The notes below the pieces were generated by a model that did not search any database, was not told the origin of the DNA, and was given only the letters and a program-made list of their open reading frames with translations. A stretch of DNA of 22,761 nucleotides from NCBI GenBank assembly GCA_964471235.1, contig CAYYGL010000068.1, forward strand, positions 1 through 22,761, read 5' to 3'. Made by a program: the position numbers and the translations under genes. This DNA comes from CAYYGL01 sp964471235 (lineage in GTDB: Bacteria > Calditrichota > Calditrichia > RBG-13-44-9 > J075). Shown here in pieces: positions 8,588 to 14,693 of the stretch (positions are counted from its first letter, which is position 1; every line of letters begins with the position of its first letter).

Positions 8588-8695
8588 ACAAATTGACAAT
8601 CGTTTGGATGGGAAAAAAACAGGAACAAGGCGAGAGCTTTCGATAAAGCCATTGGATAAAATTCCGACTTGCCATGATGTTGAACCAGGTCTGTG

Positions 8696-8719
8696 TTGCA
8701 AAACGAGGTAGTTTTGCGA
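8696..8719. other. Hairpin with 9-bp stem, 5' flank of the lepA operon
   Basis: GCAAAAC at 8698-8704 pairs with GTTTTGC at 8711-8717 across a 6-nt loop. Two more pairs outside extend the stem. There is no U-tract on either strand, so it is not a classical terminator. Confidence 0.4.
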
Positions 8720-8863
8720 TATGAATTTTGAACAACCGCTGCCCGGAGAAAATTTCACCCTCAAAATGAGGAAAAAATATGTTATTTCGTAAAAATCTTG
8801 TAAATTATTGCGGAGGGATTTATTGGAGTATTTGTGCAGCTCAGAACAGGGAAGGAAACCGTT

Positions 8864-9204
8864 TGCCGACGGCATCCCGTCAGGAGAAACTGTTAAAAAC
8901 GTGCTACCTTTTTATGAATCCTCTCCAAGGATTCAATGAAATGGTGGATGATTCATTTTCTACAATAATCCAACCTCTCCGAGGTTGTTGACAAGGAAGA
9001 ATATCGTAGATGTTCCATTATTGTAAAAAACAAGATGCCCATGATTCCCCACATCCTTGTAGAGGATGAATAATCTCTGGAGATAGCACGGTTACTTTTT
9101 CAAAGATGATAATCCCGGTGTTAATGAGAAACCGTAGAAGAAAATAGCCGTTTTCCACAACCACAAGGTGGTCACGTTGTGATGCGGTGCCATTGAAAAA
9201 CGGC
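8864..9204. repeat. Cluster of small hairpins of common design (CCT-N5-AGG), structured non-coding block
   Basis: This is part of the roughly 1-kb stretch 8600-9574 in which I see no credible gene. Three hairpins share CCT, a 5-nt loop and AGG but have different, self-complementary outer stems: TGAATCCT/AGGATTCA (8915-8935), CAACCT/AGGTTG (8971-8987) and CATCCT/AGGATG (9052-9068). TGCCG-A-CGGCA lies at 8864-8874. TACAATAAT (8961-8969) pairs with ATTATTGTA (9017-9025), enclosing the second hairpin. GCCGTTTT (9147-9154) pairs with AAAACGGC (9197-9204), enclosing ACCAC-AAG-GTGGT (9160-9172). These may be REP-like elements or a structured RNA. Confidence 0.55.
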
Positions 9205-9269
9205 GTATCATCTAATTGTTACAAAAATGTTTATTAGATCGGATTCATGGTTAAGTGGTTGTTTTTTCA

Positions 9270-9324
9270 CCTCACCTAACCCCTCCCGCCCCAAAAAACG
9301 GGGTTGGGGTGGGGATGGGTGAGG
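9270..9324. repeat. Long C-rich/G-rich inverted repeat
   Basis: A C-rich left arm (9270-9292, starting CCTCACCTAACCCC) and a G-rich right arm (9299-9324, ending GGGTGAGG) flank an A6 loop. The arms are imperfectly complementary. From general experience, elements of this CCTCACCCC...GGGGTGAGG kind are dispersed in many bacterial intergenic regions. Confidence 0.65.
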
Positions 9325-9574
9325 TTCGTTTCAGATAATTACGGCAATACGCTGAAAAATTAATATTTACGAAATGAATTGTTACTTTTCCAAAAGAAGA
9401 TATTCCGGTCGGGAAAGGGCTGATCACAAACATCTTTGGAAATTCCATTGCCCCGGTGTATGTACAATGAATTTTTACGATCATTCTTATCCCTTTAATT
9501 ATCTGTCCAGTAAGTGGAAATAATCTTGATTGGAAAGAACCCAACAAACGTGATGTAAACACAGGAGTGCCAGG

Positions 9575-10075
9575 ATGAAGATCGCCATTATCTCCGATAT
9601 TCATGATCACCGGGCGAATTTGCGCCAGGCATTACAGCAACTACAGGGAGTTGATAAAATCATTTGCTGCGGCGATTTGTGTTCCCCGTTTATTATGCGC
9701 GACCTGGGAAACGGATTTGCCAAACCGATTCATATCGTGTTTGGGAACAATGACGGCGACCTGTTTCGCCTGACCGAAGCCGCCAATGAATTTGAGCATA
9801 TTCATCTCCACGGGGAGGTAGCGGATATGGTTATCGACAATAAGCGGTTTGCCGTGACCCATTATGATACCATCGGCAGAATGCTTTCCACCTCGGATGC
9901 TTTTGATGTAGTCTGTTACGGGCATAACCATAAATATGAGGTAGGGTTTGAAGGAAAGACTTTGAAGATTAACCCCGGTGAGATAATGGGTGAACTCACC
10001 GGAAGTGCCACTTTTGTAGTGTATGATACCCAAAGCGGGGAGGTGACCCGGTTTGAGATTGCTTTTCCCAAATAA
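9575..10075 (+). CDS. YfcE/MJ0936-type metallophosphodiesterase
   Basis: 166 residues, the normal size for the family. Metal-binding motifs of calcineurin-like phosphoesterases appear in order: DIHDH (Asp8, His10), CGD (Asp34), GNND (Asn58/Asn59), THY (His96) and GHNH (His117, His119). The usual GHTH reads GHNH here; the metal-ligand histidines are kept. Such proteins hydrolyse phosphodiesters with Mn2+ or Ni2+; the natural substrate is unknown. The start is supported by AGGAG 7 nt upstream of ATG. The next gene follows on the same strand after 116 bp and may be cotranscribed. No clear promoter could be assigned. Confidence 0.93.
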   Translation: MKIAIISDIHDHRANLRQALQQLQGVDKIICCGDLCSPFIMRDLGNGFAKPIHIVFGNNDGDLFRLTEAANEFEHIHLHGEVADMVIDNKRFAVTHYDTIGRMLSTSDAFDVVCYGHNHKYEVGFEGKTLKINPGEIMGELTGSATFVVYDTQSGEVTRFEIAFPK

Positions 10076-10191
10076 ACCGGGTATGAATTTTTGCTGTCTT
10101 CCAAATCCATGGTTGGGCAAACAATCACGCAAAAAGTTTGTAGCAAGTCGGTAGATTAAATTTAAAATCACAACCAATCGGGAGTACGAGG

Positions 10192-10605
10192 ATGAATGAT
10201 TTAACAATAACCCCGGATCAGGCGGCTGTACCGGACGAGGAAGTTCTCAATCAACTAAAAAATACCGCGGTGTCGATGAGCCTTTGGCTGAAAATTCTGG
10301 GCATTGTCATGATTGTTGGGGGCGCCCTTACCGCCCTGTCAATTGTTGGTATCATCGTTGCCTGGCTGCCGATCTGGCTGGGGGTGCTGTTGGTTCAGGC
10401 CGGCGATCGTGCCCAGGGCATGCAGTACTCTGCTAATTTAAATCAACTGCTGCTTCTGTTGGAAAAGTTGAAAACCTACTTTGTGGTTTCCGGGGTGGTG
10501 ACGGTGGTGAGTATCGCCTTTAGTATCCTCTCTTTTGTCATGATGATAAGTTTTATGAGCCACTTCTCAAAAGATATTCAGGAATTCCTGACCTTTTATT
10601 TCTAA
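10192..10605 (+). CDS. Small membrane protein, DUF5362-like
   Basis: 137 residues with a soluble N-terminal stretch followed by hydrophobic segments: LWLKILGIVMIVGGALTAL with VGIIVAWLPIWLGVLLV (about 31-67), and YFVVSGVVTVVSIAFSILSFVMMI (about 96-120). The WLKxLGIxxIVGGALxAL...WLPIWLGVLL pattern resembles the DUF5362 family of bacterial membrane proteins, recognised from memory. The function is unknown. ATG is preceded by GGGAG and GAGG. It probably belongs to the same transcription unit as the upstream phosphodiesterase gene. Confidence 0.8.
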   Translation: MNDLTITPDQAAVPDEEVLNQLKNTAVSMSLWLKILGIVMIVGGALTALSIVGIIVAWLPIWLGVLLVQAGDRAQGMQYSANLNQLLLLLEKLKTYFVVSGVVTVVSIAFSILSFVMMISFMSHFSKDIQEFLTFYF

Positions 10606-10627
10606 TACCTGGAGCGGTGAGATAGGC

Positions 10628-10662
10628 GTTAGTGATTAGTGAATAGTGAGTGGTGAGCGACA
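10628..10662. repeat. Degenerate 7-bp tandem repeat (ATTAGTG type)
   Basis: Consecutive heptamers GTTAGTG, ATTAGTG, AATAGTG, AGTGGTG and AGCGACA lie 23 bp after the stop of the membrane-protein gene, between convergent genes. Same period as the arrays at 479-727 and 21397-21431. Confidence 0.75.
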
Positions 10663-10761
10663 GCAGATCGGGGGCAGGTTGGTAGATGGTGGGGCGAAAC
10701 GGAAAAATCATAAGCCGCAATCATTCACCTGATTCCCCGGTTTCTGCACTATCCAAAACCA

Positions 10762-11271
10762 TTAGTTTTTCTCCGGGGGGTGAGATTGTTCATCCCTCCC
10801 TTGCCTGAGCCAGTCAATAAATGCTTTCATTCGTTCGTAATGGGAGCCCTTCCAGTAAATTTTACCACAATGGGTGCACTGGTAAAATTCCTGGTAATAT
10901 CGTTTGGTTTTCGGTTCCAGCCGGTGGAGAATTGCCTGCTTCTCCACCGGTTGCAAAACAGCATTGCAGATTAAGCAGCGATGAAACGGATGAATTCGAT
11001 TTAGCAGATTGTAGTTATTGAGCAGCTCTTCCAACTGCCGGTATGGCTCAGCGGCGGAGATAAAGCAGGCGAGATGCTTAGGCGTTTTCTGGCATAATTC
11101 CCGGTCCCGGGTTACCAAAATTCGCCGCTGATGCATGGCAAGATAGACCATCTCCGAATCTTTGTAATCGTTTCGATAGAGGGCATCAAAACCCAGCATG
11201 CGCAGCAACCGGGCCAGTTTTCCCAGGTGAACATCCAGGATAAATCTCGGGAGAGAATCGGCACTATTCAT
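10762..11271 (-). CDS. Mut7-C RNase domain / zinc-ribbon protein
   Basis: 169 residues. The N-terminal PIN-like half (RFILDVHLGKLARLLRMLGFDALYRND, then ILVTRDREL) carries the conserved acidic residues Asp13, Asp35 and Asp56 of the Mut7-C domain, a presumed metal-dependent RNase fold. The C-terminal half is a zinc ribbon with Cys99/102 (CLIC) and Cys132/135 (CTHC). This is the standard bacterial Mut7-C/DUF82 architecture. The start ATG is preceded by GAGAAGG at 4 nt. It begins 38 bp after the true TAA of the upstream radical SAM selenoprotein on the same strand, so the two are probably cotranscribed. The RNA substrate is unknown. Confidence 0.9.
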   Translation of the reverse strand: MNSADSLPRFILDVHLGKLARLLRMLGFDALYRNDYKDSEMVYLAMHQRRILVTRDRELCQKTPKHLACFISAAEPYRQLEELLNNYNLLNRIHPFHRCLICNAVLQPVEKQAILHRLEPKTKRYYQEFYQCTHCGKIYWKGSHYERMKAFIDWLRQGRDEQSHPPEKN

Positions 11272-11309
11272 AACGCCTTCTCAATACAGACATTTTCATC
11301 AAATTGATG

Positions 11310-12728
11310 TTATACCAGAACAAACTGTTCTTCAGTGGGTTCCGCTCAGCAATACCAGGGTTCGTTTAAATAAGGGATAGCGGCGCGGGCGGGGAGTTCC
11401 GGCATTGGCGGCAGTGATAGTGATTCCCCGGTAAGCAAATTCAGACGGTGCCAGATGGCGCTTACCATCTCCCGGGAATTTTGCTTCGCTCGTAAACCGT
11501 TATTTACGATTTCCATAACCGCTATATGCAGTTCCTCAACCAACGGATCGGGATTCCGCCATTCAAAGCTTAACTTTTCCTCTCTGAACTTTCCTAAAAC
11601 AGCCCTGATTTCCGGCAATGCCAATAACCGCGAACCGGCGGGAATTAATAACCGGATGGCTAATTGAATGGGAGAAACGTAATCCACCAAATCCCATTCG
11701 CATAAACTGCGGAGTAAGTCGCGATACCCTTGCAACGTGGTCCAGGGAGTGAAGGGAATGAAGGTGGGATTCAGCGCCAGGTCATATTGCCGCAGGAGAG
11801 TAAGCGCCCGGAAAAAGTCTTCCCGGGTATGCCTTTTTTCCAGAAGGTATAAAATGCGATCATCGAGCGATTCTACCGCGCTGGTCACGAGTAAACAGCC
11901 GGTTTCTTTTAAGCGGGGGAGTTTGTCCCGGTAGCGTAACAGGTGTTCAATTTTGATGGTGACATCATAGGTCAACCCGGGGAATTCATGATGCATTTGC
12001 TCGACAATGGGAAGGGTATGCCCGGGTCCGTTAAAGAAATCGGGGTCACCAAAGGTGATATGCTGTGCCCCGGCTTCCACTTGCTGGCGAATATCTGCCA
12101 GCACTATCGCTTTCTGAATCACCCGGAATTTGCCATTATAGACCGGCACAATCGGGCAATGCCGGCAGTGATGCTTGCAGCCCCGGGTGGCTTCCACATA
12201 CCCGACGATTTTATCCTGGCATCCACTGCGGCACAACCGGGCATATTCGGATAACGGCGGCAGTCCGTTCCGATCCGGTTTTAAAAATTGCTGTCGATTC
12301 AAGGAGATCACCGGCTCGGGCTGGAAAAAATTCGATATTTCATCCGAAGGGTTGGAAGCCGCTTTTTCCAGGCGCTGGCATAAACGGAGCAGCCCTTCTT
12401 CGAATTCCCCGCCAAGAATGGTGTTCACCCCGCACTTGCGTAAATAGACTTCATTCAGGGGGGCATACAAGCCATAGAAACACAGATGAGCAGTGGGGTT
12501 GAGTTGTTTGATTTCCGGTAACAGAGCAATTGCCAGCCGGGTGGCGGTATGCATGGGCACATAGCAGGCGATCAGGTCTGCTTCGGATATTGCCCGGTAG
12601 GGAATGGGTTCGACCGCCGTATCACAGGTGGTAACCTGATAGTGATGCTGACGGAGCCACGCCGCCGGGGAAGCAAGCCCGAACGGCTGGCGACCCAATT
12701 CATAAGTGGATAAGAGGAGTACTTTCAT
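11310..12728 (-). CDS. B12-binding radical SAM selenoprotein, CUAEP-tail family (in-frame UGA = Sec)
   Basis: 472 residues when the TGA at 11346-11348 is read as selenocysteine (U461). The N-terminal third resembles a B12-binding Rossmann domain (MKVLLLSTYELGRQPFGLAS, GGEFEEGLLRL). The radical SAM core has CKHHCRHC (Cys184, 188, 191), followed by FGDPDFFNG. Past the TGA the frame reads A-E-P-T-E-E-Q-F-V-L-V then TAA, so the tail is Y-C-U-A-E-P. That matches the family annotated as CUAEP/CCAEP-tail radical SAM (seleno)protein. A SECIS-like hairpin follows the UGA. Without Sec insertion the product stops at Cys460. The ATG lacks an obvious Shine-Dalgarno; AAAGGATG lies about 25 nt upstream. Substrate unknown. 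The Mut7-C gene follows on the same strand. Confidence 0.88.
11314..11336 (-). promoter_or_regulatory. Candidate bacterial SECIS hairpin
   Basis: On the minus strand, counting from the base after UGA, AGAAC (15-19) pairs with GUUCU (25-29) around the loop AGUUU (20-24). ACU (10-12) pairs with GGU (30-32) below a 2-nt GA bulge. The apical loop starts 20 nt after UGA and has G as its second base. Both fit the known bacterial SECIS rule (loop about 16-37 nt downstream, G in the first two loop positions). Confidence 0.7.
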
Positions 12729-12768
12729 GGGGTGATGGGAGGTGTTGGGACATCCTTTAGAGCGGGAA

Positions 12769-13089
12769 TCACTGGTTTACCTTCTCGAGTTCTTTTTCCT
12801 TTTGCGACTGAACAAAAGCCTTTAATACCGCGCTCATTAATATTTGATACTTCTTCCCCTGCGCATGAGTTTTGAACCATTCCAACACTTCCGATTCTAC
12901 CGGCACAGAAACGGTTCTTTTCTTCTTCGGATAAACAATTTTTGCAGATTTGAACCAGTTTTCATCCAGCTCCGGAATATCACTAAAATCGATTTCTTCT
13001 TCCTTAATTTTTTTAAATCGTTGAATTTCTTCTTTCGTAACTTCCGGTAAATTATTACTCGAATATTTCACGATATTTTTTTCTTTCAT
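12769..13089 (-). CDS. brnA: BrnA-type antitoxin
   Basis: 106 residues from the chosen ATG at 13089 (MKEKNIVKYSSNNLP). Upstream in-frame codons reach 13134 but lack family similarity, whereas GGCGAG precedes this ATG. The body contains IDFSDIPELDENWFKSA, followed by the DNA-binding part KKKRTVSVPVESEVLEWFKTHAQGKKYQ and ILMSAVLKAFV, typical of BrnA. BrnA neutralises the ribonuclease toxin BrnT and represses the operon. The gene overlaps the 3' end of brnT by 35 bp in the usual toxin-first order. It ends 40 bp before the radical SAM gene on the same strand. It looks intact although its toxin gene is frameshifted. Confidence 0.88.
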   Translation of the reverse strand: MKEKNIVKYSSNNLPEVTKEEIQRFKKIKEEEIDFSDIPELDENWFKSAKIVYPKKKRTVSVPVESEVLEWFKTHAQGKKYQILMSAVLKAFVQSQKEKELEKVNQ

Positions 13090-13320
13090 TTTTACTCGCC
13101 TTTCTTGCAGAAATATTTCTAATAGCCTCACCACGATAGGTATAGGCTACTGTAATATACCCACCAAAAATTTTACCGATGGCAATAAACCTCTTTTCTC
13201 CTTTTCTATCGGACCGCTGAACAACGTGTTTGGTTAGAAACACCCTACTTGCTAAAGAAAAATTGATTTGATGAACTTCAATGTTACGCTGATTTTTTTT
13301 TCATCCCATTCAAAGTTCAT
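13055..13320 (-). pseudogene. brnT: BrnT-type ribonuclease toxin, frameshifted in an A9 run
   Basis: The ATG at 13320 opens MNFEWDEKK, the canonical BrnT N-terminus. The frame then hits nine consecutive A (13293-13301 on the plus strand as T) and reads off. In the other frame BrnT similarity continues without a gap: NQRNIEVHQINFSLASRVFL, then EKRFIAIGKIFGGYITVAYTYRGEAIRNISARKASKNERKKY. Ten A would give one continuous product of about 88 residues, the normal length. A GTG at 13243 could start only the C-terminal 62 residues. Options are a true inactivating deletion, a sequencing error, or frame restoration by transcriptional slippage. The intact brnA downstream argues that the locus was recently functional. 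Confidence 0.82.
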
Positions 13321-13326
13321 TTTTTA

Positions 13327-13338
13327 ACATTTAAATGT
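13327..13338. promoter_or_regulatory. 12-bp perfect palindrome before brnT, candidate BrnA operator
   Basis: ACATTTAAATGT lies 6 bp upstream of the brnT ATG and downstream of a predicted promoter. BrnA-type antitoxins bind palindromes at their own promoter; the assignment here is inference from position. Confidence 0.4.
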
Positions 13339-13350
13339 GTTCTAAAGTGA

Positions 13351-13379
13351 ATAAAACGATTCTGAAACAAATATGACAA
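13351..13379 (-). promoter_or_regulatory. Predicted sigma-70 promoter of brnTA
   Basis: On the minus strand TTGTCA (13374-13379), a 17-nt spacer and TTTTAT (13351-13356). Spacing is ideal, the -10 is weak, and the region is AT-rich. Confidence 0.45.
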
Positions 13380-13506
13380 TATGATCAAACTTTATTGGCT
13401 TGTTGAAAGAAAGATAAAATCAACTACTATCTAAAAAATAATAATGGCATCCCTTTGTGTTCGGTAGCGTTTTATAACAGTTCCGTATAACACTCCCAAC
13501 CACCCA

Positions 13507-14196
13507 TCATTTCGAAGGCTGATAGTAGGGGTTGGCACCGCTGGCATGATCGGTAGTATCCAGCACCTCGGTAATTTCCGGCACCTGCTGTTTGATCATC
13601 ACTTCGATTCCCTGCTTTAAGGTGACATCCACCATGCCGCAGCCTTTGCAGCCGCCGCCCAGTTCGATGTAAGCGGTGGTGTCCTTCACATCAATCAACT
13701 GCACAAACCCGCCGTGTAATTGCAACGCCGGGTTAATCTGTTCATCAATTACCCGCTGCAATTTTTCTGCTAAGGGACCGCCCGCCTGTTGGCTGGGAGT
13801 TAAAACTTTATCGATCCGGAATCCGCCCCCCATTCCGCTGGTGACAAAATCCAGTTTTACATTTTGCACCAGGGAAAGACTGTCGGAATCGATGTAAATA
13901 TTGAATTCCCCAAACTCCAGCACGGTATCATCCTCGAAAACTTCTCCTTCCTGAACAAATGCCAGGCTGTATTCCGGATTTAACGGCGATGACCCCTCGG
14001 CGATAATCCGCACCCCCAGCACCGGACTCTGGGCATTGCCAATCAGTTCCAACAATTTCCCCCGGGCGGTATCGGTCACTGTAATCAGTTCAGCGGCTTC
14101 CTCCTGCGCGGCTGAATCCGGGTGAGAGGCCTGTGGCGTTTCCCGCCCATTCTCTTGTTCATCCGCATTTTTTTTGGAACGAAATAAACCTGCCAT
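13507..14196 (-). CDS. NfuA-type Fe-S cluster carrier (A-type-like domain plus Nfu domain)
   Basis: 229 residues. After a polar, low-complexity N-terminus (1-35), residues 36-130 form a HesB/IscA-like domain (ITVTDTARGKLLELI...LDFVTSGMGGGFRI) that lacks the usual A-type cysteines, as in NfuA. Residues 140-215 are the NifU C-terminal (Nfu) domain with CKGC (Cys183, Cys186) in GGGCKGCGMVDVTLKQGIE. Such proteins carry a [4Fe-4S] cluster bridged between two subunits and deliver it to targets such as lipoyl synthase or aconitase. The start has an excellent AGGAG at 6 nt. It appears monocistronic with its own promoter. It could serve radical SAM enzymes encoded nearby, which is inference. Confidence 0.92.
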   Translation of the reverse strand: MAGLFRSKKNADEQENGRETPQASHPDSAAQEEAAELITVTDTARGKLLELIGNAQSPVLGVRIIAEGSSPLNPEYSLAFVQEGEVFEDDTVLEFGEFNIYIDSDSLSLVQNVKLDFVTSGMGGGFRIDKVLTPSQQAGGPLAEKLQRVIDEQINPALQLHGGFVQLIDVKDTTAYIELGGGCKGCGMVDVTLKQGIEVMIKQQVPEITEVLDTTDHASGANPYYQPSK

Positions 14197-14250
14197 TTTG
14201 TACTCCTTTATCTAAAAAAAACATTATTTTTTTCTAATCTTCCGAACAGG

Positions 14251-14279
14251 ATATTACAAAGCAATCCCCGGTTCTGCAA
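14251..14279 (-). promoter_or_regulatory. Predicted sigma-70 promoter of the nfuA-like gene
   Basis: On the minus strand TTGCAG (14274-14279), a 17-nt spacer and TAATAT (14251-14256), about 55 bp before the ATG. Good spacing and a near-consensus -10. Confidence 0.5.
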
Positions 14280-14351
14280 TAGAAAACTTGCAATAGTTTT
14301 AGTTCCGCGGTTTTTCGGAAGCATCGTTGTAAATTGTTGTTATTAATGGAT

Positions 14352-14411
14352 ACACGAATTACACGAATTTACGCGAATTTATTTTTTATATCTACTTGAT
14401 TTAATTCGTGT
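14352..14411. repeat. Tandem ACACGAATT units with inverted counterpart
   Basis: Three head-to-tail units ACACGAATT, ACACGAATTT and ACGCGAATTT (14352-14380) are followed 22 bp later by the inverted copy AATTCGTGT (14403-14411) and a weaker AATTTGTG. This can fold as a hairpin. It lies in the gene-free stretch 14197-14693, which otherwise holds the nfuA promoter and a plus-strand terminator-like hairpin. Confidence 0.7.
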
Positions 14412-14602
14412 TCATTCCTGCAATTTGTGGCTGAATTCCCCCAAATCGCAAAACTAATAAATAGTGAAAGTCGGCATCAGAACCATTTTGTAACTCGGTC
14501 AACTTGACTGACGGTGTTATTCAGCAAATGAATGTGGTAGGCATTCCGGATGGCTGATGATTATATCGCTAATGAGAAAGGTGGTCTTCGAAATACGTTA
14601 CC

Positions 14603-14639
14603 CCCCTGCAATTCCCCGGAAGGAGCAGGGGAGTTTTTT
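14603..14639 (+). terminator. Rho-independent terminator-like hairpin facing plus
   Basis: CCCCTGC (14603-14609) pairs with GCAGGGG (14625-14631), with an inner TTCC-CC-GGAA stem. TTTTTT follows at 14634-14639. The T-tract is on the plus strand only, yet no plus-strand gene precedes it. It also lies 55 bp past the stop of the minus-strand secreted-protein gene. Confidence 0.6.
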
Positions 14640-14693
14640 GCTTTTCAGGGTTTTCTCAACAGGTAAACGTTGTCTATTGGCGACTCTTTATGA

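Noticed and set aside
8567..8875. Minus-strand ORF of 102 codons
   Set aside because: Residue pattern is not protein-like, there is no Shine-Dalgarno, and it crosses the lepA promoter and a hairpin.
8600..9574. tRNA or other standard RNA gene in the large gap
   Set aside because: No cloverleaf with a T-loop GGTTCRANNCC and CCA-proximal pairing could be found by eye on either strand.
9641..10207. Minus-strand ORF of 188 codons
   Set aside because: Antisense shadow of the YfcE-type gene, whose plus-strand motifs and Shine-Dalgarno are clear.
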